Source of the DNA: Pseudomonas laurylsulfatiphila
GTDB lineage: Bacteria > Pseudomonadota > Gammaproteobacteria > Pseudomonadales > Pseudomonadaceae
Direction of reading: 5' to 3'
DNA length: 64,000 nt
NCBI RefSeq assembly: GCF_002934665.1
Contig: NZ_NIRS01000003.1
Location: 248,001 to 312,000, forward strand
Both the position numbers and the translations under genes were made by a program. The notes under the pieces were generated by a model. It did not search any database and had not been told where the DNA came from. It was given only the letters and a program-made list of their open reading frames with translations. This document shows, piece by piece, positions 10,118-18,733 of this stretch (position 1 is its first letter; each line of letters begins with the position of its first letter).

Positions 10118-11128
10118 TTAAGGCAACAAACGATCCGGCAGCAGGCGCATCAACTGTGTGTCGAACCAGGCCACGAAGGCCGGCGACGGCACGGCATCGA
10201 CCGCCAGATACCACCAATCGGCGGCGGCAAAGGCACGGCATTTCACCGCGTCTTTTTCCGTCATCACCAACGGCAATGACGGCGTGAAATTCAAAGCCTG
10301 CACGCTGTATTCGGCGTGGTCGGCAAACGCATGTGGAACAGGCTGCCAGTGTAGCGTTTCGAGGGTCTTGAAGAAACGTTGCGGATTGCCGATACCGGCC
10401 ACCGCGTGCAGGGCCTGGCCGGCGGGAAAATGATCGAGGGGACGGCGTTCGCCGCTGCGCAGATTGACCAGCGCGGTGGGTTGCAATTGAAAGGCAAAGC
10501 CATCGTCGCGGTCGGATGCGGCACCGTTGTAGAGGACCGCGTCGACGCTTTGCAGGCGCTCGACCGGTTCGCGCAACGGCCCGGCGGGCAGGCAACGGCG
10601 GTTGCCCAGGCCGCGGGCGGCGTCGATCAGCACCAGCTCGAGGTCGCGAGCCATGCGGTAGTGCTGCATGCCGTCGTCCGACAGGATCAGGTCCAGCGGC
10701 TCACTGGCCAGCAAGGCTTTGACGGCGTTGCTGCGATTGGGGTCGATCATCAGCGGTACGCCCGTGCGCTGGACAATCAGCAGCGGCTCGTCACCGGCGA
10801 CGTCGGCGCTCTGCTCGGCCTCGACCCGCCACGGCAACTGCGGCGGTTTGGCGCCATAGCCGCGGCTGACCACGCCGACCCGCAGGCCGCTGCGCTGACA
10901 ATGCTGGATCATCCACAGAATCAGCGGCGTTTTGCCGGTACCGCCAACGGTGATGTTGCCAACCACGATCAACGGCACCGGCGGCTGATAGATCTCGCCC
11001 TCACCCGCCAGAAAGCGCTTGCGCTTGTTCATGACCACGCGGCGGTACAGCCATTCCAGTGGCTGCAACAGCTTCAGGGCCGGATGACCTGCGTACCACG
11101 CGGCGAGCAATCGATCGGACATGGCCAT
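10118..11128 (-). CDS. lpxK: Tetraacyldisaccharide 4'-kinase LpxK
   Basis: 336 aa. Membrane-associated kinase that phosphorylates the lipid A disaccharide precursor at the 4' position. Walker A motif in [15 protein letters not shown] (about residues 56-70), the downstream VSRGYG motif and a DDGMQH block (about residue 150) are the standard LpxK signatures. Its start abuts the exbD stop (shared base at 11128), and the Trm112-like gene follows. Confidence 0.96.
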   Translation of the reverse strand: MAMSDRLLAAWYAGHPALKLLQPLEWLYRRVVMNKRKRFLAGEGEIYQPPVPLIVVGNITVGGTGKTPLILWMIQHCQRSGLRVGVVSRGYGAKPPQLPWRVEAEQSADVAGDEPLLIVQRTGVPLMIDPNRSNAVKALLASEPLDLILSDDGMQHYRMARDLELVLIDAARGLGNRRCLPAGPLREPVERLQSVDAVLYNGAASDRDDGFAFQLQPTALVNLRSGERRPLDHFPAGQALHAVAGIGNPQRFFKTLETLHWQPVPHAFADHAEYSVQALNFTPSLPLVMTEKDAVKCRAFAAADWWYLAVDAVPSPAFVAWFDTQLMRLLPDRLLP

Positions 11129-11556
11129 CAGGGCGCGGGAGGCGCCGCCTCGATGGTGGTCATGCGCAAGTGACTGAAGCCGAGTTTGCCGGCGGCATCC
11201 ATGGCCGTCACCACGGACTGATGCTGAGTCTTGCCGTCAGCACTGATGGACAGCGGCCGGTTGGTGTCGCCGTTGGCTTCTTTTTGCAGCGCGTCCATCA
11301 GCGAGGCCAGGTCGCTTTTCGGCAGGATCTGGTTGTTCACCGAGAACACGCCGTCGGCGCTGATGGCGATGTCCAGCGGCTTGCTCTGATCATCGGCCGG
11401 CGCGCCGCTGACGGCTTCCGGCAGATCGACGCGCAGCTGGGTCTCACGGGTAAAGGTGGTAGTCACGACGAAAAACAGCAGCAGGACAAACACCACGTCG
11501 ATCAGCGACACGAGGTTGATGTCCACGTTCTCCCGTTGCTTGCGGCGGAATTTCAC
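11128..11556 (-). CDS. exbD: ExbD/TolR family biopolymer transport protein
   Basis: 142 aa. One N-terminal transmembrane helix (residues about 15-35, [17 protein letters not shown]) with the conserved channel aspartate, followed by a periplasmic domain. Works with the ExbB homologue to turn proton motive force into motion, either for TonB or an unknown partner. Conserved beside lpxK and comEC in Pseudomonas; overlaps exbB by 4 bases. Confidence 0.93.
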   Translation of the reverse strand: MKFRRKQRENVDINLVSLIDVVFVLLLFFVVTTTFTRETQLRVDLPEAVSGAPADDQSKPLDIAISADGVFSVNNQILPKSDLASLMDALQKEANGDTNRPLSISADGKTQHQSVVTAMDAAGKLGFSHLRMTTIEAAPPAP

Positions 11557-12188
11557 GCTTTGCCCTCGGCCAGATCAACGTCACGGTCGCCCTGCACCAC
11601 TTCAACCAGCTTGATCGCCTCCTGTTCCATGCCCACGACGAGTTCATCGATGCGCCGTTGCAGAAACCGGTGAAAGAACACCGCCGGGATACCGACGATC
11701 AACCCCGAAGCCGTGGTAATCAAGGCTTTGGAAATACCGCCGGCCAGCACGGCGGCGTTGGTCATCATGCCCGTGCCCATGAACGAACTGAAGATATCGA
11801 TCATGCCCAACACAGTACCCAGCAGACCCAGCAACGGCGCCATGGCGGCGATGGTGCCCAGAGCGTTGATGTAGCGCTCCAGCTCGTGGATCACCCGGGC
11901 TGCGGCCTCTTCGATACACTCCTTCATGATCTCGCGACCATGTTTTGAGTTGGCCAGGCCGGCCGCCAGGATCTCGCCCAACGGGGAGTTGGCGCGCAGT
12001 TCCTTGAGTTTTTCCTTATTGAGCTGTTTGTCCTTGATCCAGACCCAGACCTGCCCGAGCAAGTGCTCCGGGGTCACGCGGCTGGCGCGCAGTGTCCAGA
12101 GACGTTCGGCGACGATGGCCATGGCCACGATGGAGCTCAGAATGATCGGCAGCATCATCCAGCCGCCGGATTTGACCAATTCCCACAC
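11553..12188 (-). CDS. exbB: ExbB/TolQ/MotA family proton channel protein
   Basis: 211 aa from a GTG start at 12188; the element GAGGGGA lies 8 bases upstream, and residues further upstream (to 12344) look non-coding. Three transmembrane segments: about residues 8-30, 105-130 and 150-175 (the last two in the AMAPLLGLLGTVLGM and ALITTASGLIVGIPAVF regions) fit the ExbB topology. Forms the proton channel with ExbD. First gene of the exbB-exbD-lpxK-trm112-kdsB-phosphatase-murB run. Confidence 0.92.
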   Translation of the reverse strand: MWELVKSGGWMMLPIILSSIVAMAIVAERLWTLRASRVTPEHLLGQVWVWIKDKQLNKEKLKELRANSPLGEILAAGLANSKHGREIMKECIEEAAARVIHELERYINALGTIAAMAPLLGLLGTVLGMIDIFSSFMGTGMMTNAAVLAGGISKALITTASGLIVGIPAVFFHRFLQRRIDELVVGMEQEAIKLVEVVQGDRDVDLAEGKA

Positions 12189-12286
12189 AGTGACAGTCCC
12201 CTCGAAAAAGTGCGCCACTCTAACATAGGGGGTGGGCGCACCGAAGACCGTGATGTCGCAACCGGTCGGGCTTTGATAACGCTCGG

Positions 12287-14521
12287 TTATGGGTTCGGGG
12301 CCGGCGGATCGCGCCAGAAACGCCGTTCCTGGCGCATCGACCACGGCGGCTCGAAGCGCCCCAGTTGCAGACGAATGGCACCCTGTTCGACGCTGTCGTA
12401 GATCGCCATCCCGCGTTTTTGATAACGCGCGATGACCGTGGGATGCGGATGGCCAAACGAATTGCCCTGGCCGCGGGAGATCAGCGCCCCTTTAGGTTGC
12501 AGGACATCCAGCAGGGCGTTTGACGACGAACTGCGACTGCCGTGGTGTGGCGCCTGCAGCCAATCGGTGGGCAGGGCCAATGGACTGTCCAGCAGGGCTC
12601 TTTCGGCGGCGGCATCGATGTCACCACTCAACAGCAACCGTTCGCCATTGGCCTCGATCAGCAAGACACAGGAGTTCTGGTTGCTGTCGCTGGCCGATGG
12701 CCAGTGCCAAAGCTGGAAATCGACTTCATCCCAGGTCCATTGTCGGCCACTCTCACAACGCCCGGCCTGCAACTCCACAGGCAAGTCTGACGGTTCACCA
12801 CTGACCACCTGTTTCACCGGCAAGCCCTGGGCAATCGCCCCGGCACCGCCGGCATGATCGGCATGTGCGTGACTGATCAGCATCAGGTCCAGGCCCTTCA
12901 CCCCCAGTTTGCGCAATGCCGGCAGCACTACCCGCTCCCCCTGGTCGAGCTCACCGAATCGCGGTCCGGCGTCATACAGCAAGGTGTGATGCCGGGTGCG
13001 CACCAGAATAGCCAACCCCTGCCCCACGTCCAGCTGCCAGACTTCAGCGATGCCTTCCGGCACCATTGACCGGGGCGGGAATACCAGCAACAGCAGCAGA
13101 GGCCAACCCAACGGGCGCAGCGGAACGCCACGCGGCAACAGCAGTAGAAAAGCGCCCAGCGCGCCGAGGCTCCATACCCCCAAAGGAATCGCTTCCGGCA
13201 CCCACGCAGGTAGCACCTCGGCCAACACCGCCAGGACCCGGAACAACCCACCGATCAAACCGCCCGCCAGCCACAACACGCCCTCGCCCACGTAGGGCAC
13301 CGGCAACAGCAATGTCCCGAGCAAGGCCGGTGGCAACACCAGCAGACTGATCCACGGCACCGCCAGCAAATTGGCTGCCGGACCGCTTAGGCTGATCGGC
13401 AATCCCAATATCAACAGTAACGGGCACAGTCCGATTGCAATCAGCCACTGGGCACGGGTCCAGGTTTGCCACCATCGCCAGGGGCCCAACCGGCCGCCGA
13501 AGGTCAATATCAAGACGGCCACGGCCGCGAAAGACAGCCAGAAACCAGGTTGGAGACTCGCCAGCGGCTCCAGCAGCAAAATGCCGCAGAGTGCCAGCAA
13601 TAGAGGCCACCATGCACCGAGATGACGAAACCGCAGACGCCACAACAACACCAGGCCAAGCATCAGGCAGGCTCGTCGCACCGGCACCCCGAATCCGGCC
13701 AGCATCCCGTAACCGAGCGCCGCGGCGAATGCCAGGCTACACGCCCAAGGCAACCATGGCAGCCAGTTCGGCCATAACCCAAGGCGGGCCAGGCCGGCAA
13801 TCAGCAGATACACGACGCCCGCCAGCAAGCCGATGTGTTGCCCGGAAATCACCAACAGATGCACCGTGCCGGTGTCCTGCAATACCTGCCAGTCTTCGCG
13901 ACTCAGCCCGGCACCGTCCCCGAGCACCAACGCCGTCAACGCGCCGCCTCGCCCCTGCGCATCCACCGCTTGCAAACGCTGGCGGATGCCATCGCGCCAG
14001 GCCCATTGGGCTGGCGCAAGGCGATCGCCCTGCTTGACCGTCCCGGTCGCCCCGATGTGTTGTGCCAGCAACCAGGCCTGGTAATCGAACGCCTGCGGAT
14101 TGAGGAGTCCGACCGGGCGCTTCAATTTGACTGCCAGACGCCAGCGCTCACCACTGTTCACCGGCGGCCCGCCGTACCAGGACAGGCGCATTTGCCGCGG
14201 CAGCCGGGTACGCCGGGACTGGATGTCGGTCAATTCGAAACGCACGACACCGTCGTCATGCCGGGGCAAGCCAGTGACCCGTCCTTCGACCCAGCGGGTT
14301 TCTCCGTCCAGCGCCGGCGGCAACCGGTCATCCAGCGCCCACTGCGCATTCGCGCAGGCCCAACTCAAACCGAACAGGTAAAACGCCACCGGATACGTCC
14401 TGAATGGCAACAACATCAAACCCGCCACCGGCATCGCCAGCCACAACCAGACCGGCGGCAACGCCGGTAAAAAACGCAAAGTCAGCAGACCCAGCGCCAA
14501 CGCCATCATCCCTGTGCGCAT
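12287..14521 (-). CDS. comEC: ComEC/Rec2 DNA uptake channel protein
   Basis: 744 aa. Inner-membrane channel that brings single-stranded DNA into the cell during transformation. N-terminal OB-like domain (residues about 75-170), a multi-helix competence domain (about 200-480) with RRACLMLGL, and a C-terminal metallo-beta-lactamase domain with HAHADHAGG and the second His motif APHHGSRSSS. I chose the ATG at 14521 because AAGGA stands just before it; a TTG 27 bases upstream would add nine residues. The gene appears intact. Confidence 0.94.
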   Translation of the reverse strand: MRTGMMALALGLLTLRFLPALPPVWLWLAMPVAGLMLLPFRTYPVAFYLFGLSWACANAQWALDDRLPPALDGETRWVEGRVTGLPRHDDGVVRFELTDIQSRRTRLPRQMRLSWYGGPPVNSGERWRLAVKLKRPVGLLNPQAFDYQAWLLAQHIGATGTVKQGDRLAPAQWAWRDGIRQRLQAVDAQGRGGALTALVLGDGAGLSREDWQVLQDTGTVHLLVISGQHIGLLAGVVYLLIAGLARLGLWPNWLPWLPWACSLAFAAALGYGMLAGFGVPVRRACLMLGLVLLWRLRFRHLGAWWPLLLALCGILLLEPLASLQPGFWLSFAAVAVLILTFGGRLGPWRWWQTWTRAQWLIAIGLCPLLLILGLPISLSGPAANLLAVPWISLLVLPPALLGTLLLPVPYVGEGVLWLAGGLIGGLFRVLAVLAEVLPAWVPEAIPLGVWSLGALGAFLLLLPRGVPLRPLGWPLLLLLVFPPRSMVPEGIAEVWQLDVGQGLAILVRTRHHTLLYDAGPRFGELDQGERVVLPALRKLGVKGLDLMLISHAHADHAGGAGAIAQGLPVKQVVSGEPSDLPVELQAGRCESGRQWTWDEVDFQLWHWPSASDSNQNSCVLLIEANGERLLLSGDIDAAAERALLDSPLALPTDWLQAPHHGSRSSSSNALLDVLQPKGALISRGQGNSFGHPHPTVIARYQKRGMAIYDSVEQGAIRLQLGRFEPPWSMRQERRFWRDPPAPNP

Positions 14522-14656
14522 AAGCCCGTCCTTGAGAGTCCCCTCCAAGGCTTAGCCCGTCCGTCGCGCGGACGCCGTTATCAATTGTCACAAAGTCTGA
14601 ATGGGCAGTTCATAGAATCCAGACATACTTGCCACCCTGACCGACCGAGAAGCCTT

Positions 14657-15172
14657 ATGCCCCGGCGCTTATTCAAACGTTACATGCCAGACCCGATGAG
14701 CATCAGGGAACACAAGTCCTTACGCTTTCTCGGCACGCTGCTGCATGACCCGAACCTGTGGCACCTCAATCGCCACTCCGTGGCCCGCGCCATGGCCGTG
14801 GGTTTGTTCGCGGCGTTCCTGCCAATCCCGTTGCAAATGCTCCTGGCGGCCATCCTCGCCATTATCGTGCGCGGCAACATGCCGATCGCCGTGAGCCTGG
14901 TCTGGCTGACCAACCCGATCACCATGCCTGCCGTGTTCTTTTGCACCTACCAGACCGGCGCCTGGCTGATGGACGTCCCCGCCCGGCAGTTGCCGGACTC
15001 ACTGACCTGGGAATGGATCAGGGGCGAAATCTCGACCTTGTGGCAACCGTTTCTGTTGGGTTCGGTGGTGACGGGGCTGGCACTCGGTGCGCTGTCCTAC
15101 TTCATGGTGATGACGTATTGGCGCTGGTGGGTGGCCAGGCAATGGAAGCGGCGCAAGAAGAGCCGAATGTGA
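14657..15172 (+). CDS. DUF2062 inner-membrane protein
   Basis: 171 aa. ATG at 14657 (MPRRLFKRYMPDP). Two hydrophobic regions (about residues 48-80 and 135-160) with the family block VARAMAVGLFAAFLPIPLQM and a LTNPITMPAVF motif. DUF2062 proteins are small membrane proteins of unknown function. Divergent from comEC. Ends with a basic tail (KRRKKSRM) and is followed by its own terminator. Confidence 0.88.
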   Translation: MPRRLFKRYMPDPMSIREHKSLRFLGTLLHDPNLWHLNRHSVARAMAVGLFAAFLPIPLQMLLAAILAIIVRGNMPIAVSLVWLTNPITMPAVFFCTYQTGAWLMDVPARQLPDSLTWEWIRGEISTLWQPFLLGSVVTGLALGALSYFMVMTYWRWWVARQWKRRKKSRM

Positions 15173-15177
15173 AAATG

Positions 15178-15212
15178 CAAAACGGCCTCCACTGTGGGAG
15201 GCCGTTTTTTAT
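15178..15212 (+). terminator. Terminator after the DUF2062 gene
   Basis: Stem AACGGCCTCC/GGGAGGCCGTT with a short loop, followed by TTTTTT. Confidence 0.9.
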
Positions 15213-15234
15213 GCGGTGCCTGGACTGACGCCAT

Positions 15235-15321
15235 CGTCGGAACGCCGCCCGGAGCAAGCCCGCTCCCACTGGGATTTTCAGTGCTACATAGATCCAGTGT
15301 GGGAGCGGGCTTGCCCGCGAT
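15235..15321. repeat. REP pair with a variant head
   Basis: The right copy is the standard GTGGGAGCGGGCTTGCCCGC form. The left copy has the GAGCAAGCCCGCTCCCAC arm but its outer side is CGTCGGAACGCCGCCCG instead of ATCGC. The same variant head occurs at 34101-34138. Confidence 0.85.
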
Positions 15322-15340
15322 ACAGACGACGCGGTATCCC

Positions 15341-16120
15341 TCAGGTACGCATCCCGCGACCGCTGACCAGCAACCGTGCACAACCGATATACAGCACTAC
15401 GGTCGCCACCAGCATGAAAGCGATGGCCACACTGATGCGGATATCCGATACACCAAGAATGCCGTAACGGAATGCGTTGACCATGTGCAGCACCGGGTTG
15501 GCCAGCGATACGGTCTGCCAGAACGGCGGCAGCAAGGTGATCGAGTAGAAGACCCCGCCCAGGTAGGTCAGTGGCGTCAGCACGAAAGTCGGAATGATCG
15601 AAATATCATCGAAGTTGCGCGCAAACACGGCGTTGATAAAGCCCAGCAGCGAGAAGATGGTCGCCGTCAGCACCACCACCAGAATGGTCACACCCAGGTG
15701 ATGCACCTGCAAATGGGTGAAGAACAGCGACAGCAGGGTCACGATGATCCCCACCATCAACCCACGCAGCACGCCGCCCAGGGTGTAGCCGATCAGGATG
15801 GTGTGCGGCGACAGCGGCGAGACCATCAGCTCTTCGATGGAACGCTGGAATTTGCTGCCGAAGAAACTCGACACCACGTTGCCGTAGGAGTTGGTGATCA
15901 CCGACATCATGATCAGCCCCGGCACGATGTACTCCATGTAGGTGAAGCCACCCATGTCGCCGATTTGCCGGCCGATCAGGTTACCGAAGATCACGAAGTA
16001 CAGGACCATGGTGATGGCCGGCGGCAGCAGGGTCTGCGGCCAGATCCGGGTGAAACGCCGGACTTCACGGTAAACGATGGTGTTGAGGGCAATGAGGTTG
16101 GGGCGCAACTCGGAACTCAT
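15341..16120 (-). CDS. ABC-2 type transporter permease (YadH-like)
   Basis: 259 aa with six predicted membrane helices and the ABC-2 permease block (GGFTYMEYIVPGLIMMSVI, FQRSIEELMVSPLSPHTIL). Exporter permease of the YadH/NodJ type; substrate unknown. Start overlaps the stop of the ATPase gene by 4 bases (ATGA), so the two form one export complex. Confidence 0.92.
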   Translation of the reverse strand: MSSELRPNLIALNTIVYREVRRFTRIWPQTLLPPAITMVLYFVIFGNLIGRQIGDMGGFTYMEYIVPGLIMMSVITNSYGNVVSSFFGSKFQRSIEELMVSPLSPHTILIGYTLGGVLRGLMVGIIVTLLSLFFTHLQVHHLGVTILVVVLTATIFSLLGFINAVFARNFDDISIIPTFVLTPLTYLGGVFYSITLLPPFWQTVSLANPVLHMVNAFRYGILGVSDIRISVAIAFMLVATVVLYIGCARLLVSGRGMRT

Positions 16121-17049
16121 ACCGCCACCTTCGACAGATTTTTCTCCACCAGGGACACGAACAACTCCTCGAGGCGATTGGTTTTGTTACGCAGGCTCAG
16201 CACTTCGATGTTCTGCTGCGCCAGCTGGGTGAACAGCGCGGTGATGCCCATGGACTTTTCCACCTGGACTTCCAGGGTGTGGCTGTCGATCAGCCGGGAC
16301 GGGTAGCCGAGCAACTGAGGCGCGGCGGGCAGGTCGCCCTTGAGGTCCAGCAGAAAGGTTTCGACATGCAGTTGGCTGAGCAACTGACGCATGCTGGTGT
16401 TCTCGACGATGGTGCCGTGGTCGATGATGCCGATGTTGCGGCACAACTGCTCAGCCTCTTCCAGGTAATGGGTGGTGAGGATGATGGTGATGCCTTTCTG
16501 GTTCAGCTCGGTGAGGAAGCTCCACATCGAGCGACGCAGCTCGATGTCCACCCCGGCCGTCGGTTCGTCGAGGATCAGCAGGCGCGGTTCATGAACCAGC
16601 GCGCGGGCGATCATCAGGCGACGCTTCATGCCACCGGACAGTGAACGCGACGGCACGTCCTTCTTGTCCCAAAGGCCCAGCTGGGTCAGGTACTGTTCGG
16701 CGCGTTCCTTGGCGATTTTCGCCGGGATGCCGTAGTAGCCGGCCTGGGTCACGACGATGTCGAAGGTCTTTTCGAACTGGTTGAAGTTGAATTCCTGAGG
16801 CACCACGCCGATGGAGCGCTTGAGCTGCGCAGGATTTTTGTCCAGGTCGTGACCGAAGATATTCACCGTACCGCTGGTCTTGTTCACCAGGGTCGAGAGA
16901 ATGCCGATGGTCGTGGATTTGCCGGCGCCGTTGGGGCCGAGCAAGGCGAAAAAGTCACCTTCGGCGACTTCCAGATCGATACCACTCAGGGCCTGGAAAC
17001 CGTTGCCGTAGGTTTTGGTTAGCTGCCGGATGGACAGAGCGGAACTCAT
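16117..17049 (-). CDS. ABC transporter ATP-binding protein (YadG-like)
   Basis: 310 aa from the ATG at 17049 (MSSALSIRQL); an open extension to 17130 lacks support. Walker A GPNGAGKST (about residue 45), signature RSLSGGMKRRL, Walker B LLILDEPTAGVD and the switch His (LTTHYLEEAEQL) are all intact. A C-terminal extension of about 80 residues is typical of ABC-2 drug or polysaccharide exporters. Paired with the permease gene downstream. Confidence 0.94.
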   Translation of the reverse strand: MSSALSIRQLTKTYGNGFQALSGIDLEVAEGDFFALLGPNGAGKSTTIGILSTLVNKTSGTVNIFGHDLDKNPAQLKRSIGVVPQEFNFNQFEKTFDIVVTQAGYYGIPAKIAKERAEQYLTQLGLWDKKDVPSRSLSGGMKRRLMIARALVHEPRLLILDEPTAGVDIELRRSMWSFLTELNQKGITIILTTHYLEEAEQLCRNIGIIDHGTIVENTSMRQLLSQLHVETFLLDLKGDLPAAPQLLGYPSRLIDSHTLEVQVEKSMGITALFTQLAQQNIEVLSLRNKTNRLEELFVSLVEKNLSKVAV

Positions 17050-17181
17050 ATCTGATTTACGCACCAAGAAGGGAAGAAAGGGATAAGTATGGGCGGCGGC
17101 GAACAATACAACCGCAACAACTTGGCACAATGGTGCTTGTCACCGCCACACAAGTACAGTCAAGCGTGTCGATAGTGAGTA

Positions 17182-17805
17182 TTAAGTCAACGCGGTCATG
17201 ACCGCCTTTTGATACGCCGGACGCTGTTTCAGCCGCGCGTACCAGGCCTGCAGATGCGGTTGTGGTGCACGCTCGATCGGCATCTCGAACCAGGCATAAA
17301 TGAAACTGCCCAGGGGAATATCACCCATGCCGATCTCGTCTCCGGACAGGTAAGGCGTGTTCGCCAACGCCTGGTCGGCCATCGCCAGCAGCGTGTCGCA
17401 CTCCTTGATCGCCGCCTTGATGGCGGGCCAGTCCTGCTGGTCTGCCGGGGTACGCAGCACGCCCCAGAACACGGTACGGAACGGGCCGGCAAAGCTTGAG
17501 GTGGTCCAGTCCATCCATTTGTCGGCGCTGGCACGGGCTTGCAGATCCGCGGGGTACCAGGCCGTGTCGGCGGCGTGGCGGGCCATCAGGTAACGCACGA
17601 TGGCGTTGGATTCCCACAACACGAAACCATCGTCCTCGATCACCGGCACCCGACCGTTGGGGTTCATCGCGCGGTACTCGGGTGTATCGACGACACCAAA
17701 GGCGCCACCGGCATCGATAGCCTCGTAGGCCAGGCCCAGTTCTTCGGCGGCCCACAATGGCTTTCTCACATTCGACGAGTTTTTCCGACCCCAGATCTTC
17801 AGCAT
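17182..17805 (-). CDS. Glutathione S-transferase family protein
   Basis: 207 aa. Thioredoxin-like N-terminal domain (SSNVRKPLWAAEELGL, GRVPVIEDDGFVLWESNAI with the cis-proline and glutathione-binding ES) and an all-helical C-terminal domain. Normal length for a cytosolic GST. Substrate unknown. Transcribed separately from the ABC genes (133-base gap). Confidence 0.9.
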   Translation of the reverse strand: MLKIWGRKNSSNVRKPLWAAEELGLAYEAIDAGGAFGVVDTPEYRAMNPNGRVPVIEDDGFVLWESNAIVRYLMARHAADTAWYPADLQARASADKWMDWTTSSFAGPFRTVFWGVLRTPADQQDWPAIKAAIKECDTLLAMADQALANTPYLSGDEIGMGDIPLGSFIYAWFEMPIERAPQPHLQAWYARLKQRPAYQKAVMTALT

Positions 17806-17848
17806 GACCGCCTCTTTTTTGGTAAGTGGGCAGGCAGCATACGCCGGA

Positions 17849-18508
17849 TCAGGTGCGACTCAAATCGCTCTGCATGTCACCCAACAGCGGTTGCAGTTGC
17901 TCACCGAACAGATGCGGATAGCATTTTTCCAGGTGTTCGAAAAAGAACGCTTCAGGGACGTCGGCGAACTGGCCGTGATCGACGAGGTACTCCATCAGCT
18001 TCGCACCATCGCGGTTGAAGGGATGAAAAACGCTGTCGTTGATCCCGTCGAATTCCAGCGGCGCCACATTGAACAGCTCGCAAAGTTTGCGGTTGAACGC
18101 CGGCGTCGCCTTGATCCAGCGACCCTGCAAGTAAAACTCGGTGTAGCCGTGCATGGCGAACATGTCGCTCTTGAGCAATTCAAGCAGCCGAGGCGTCGAC
18201 AAATGATTGCGCACATCCGCCAGGCCGATCCGCGCGGGAATCCCGCAATGCCGCGCGCAACCTGCCAGCAACGTGGCCTTGGGCACGCAGTAACTCTCCC
18301 CGGTCGCCAATGCATGACTGCCGCGCAGGGTCTGCGGATCGCGACTGAAGGTGTACGGGTTGTAGCGCACCGCTTCGCGCACGGCGTAATAAAGACTGAT
18401 CGCCTGCTCAAGCGGATCGCGACTGGCACCACGGTGTTTTTCGGCGAACTCCACCACGGACGGATGGTCACTATCGATGAAGCGGCCGGGACTCAGGTAC
18501 TCGTGCAT
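17849..18508 (-). CDS. Transglutaminase-like cysteine peptidase family protein
   Basis: 219 aa from the ATG at 18508 (MHEYLSPG), with AGGAGA nine bases upstream. The nucleophile cysteine is in ATGESYCVPKATLL and the histidine in MHGYTEFYL; the third residue of the triad, normally an Asp shortly after the His in a W-x-x-x-D pattern, is not obvious (RWIKATPAFN). Likely cytoplasmic, no signal peptide. Next to a GST and divergent from fadE. Function unknown. Confidence 0.8.
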   Translation of the reverse strand: MHEYLSPGRFIDSDHPSVVEFAEKHRGASRDPLEQAISLYYAVREAVRYNPYTFSRDPQTLRGSHALATGESYCVPKATLLAGCARHCGIPARIGLADVRNHLSTPRLLELLKSDMFAMHGYTEFYLQGRWIKATPAFNRKLCELFNVAPLEFDGINDSVFHPFNRDGAKLMEYLVDHGQFADVPEAFFFEHLEKCYPHLFGEQLQPLLGDMQSDLSRT

Positions 18509-18733
18509 GAGAATAATCTCCTGGGGAAGCCCCGAGTCTAGCGAGAGCTTCAGCACAGAGATAACGACGTTTCGGCCAAATATGGGCGCTTTGCCGCTCG
18601 TTCAATGAAGGTTTTTCCCACGCGTGCGGCCCATCTGGCACACGAAAATCAACCTGGGTGACCACCCACCTGTTTTGCGGATGCCGTCTAAGCTCTGAGG
18701 GCTGGTTCGCCCTGGTTTCACGGAGGAATAAAT

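Noticed and set aside
12189..12344. N-terminal extension of ExbB to 12344
   Set aside because: Residues encoded there do not resemble ExbB, and GTG at 12188 has a proper GAGGGGA ribosome binding site.
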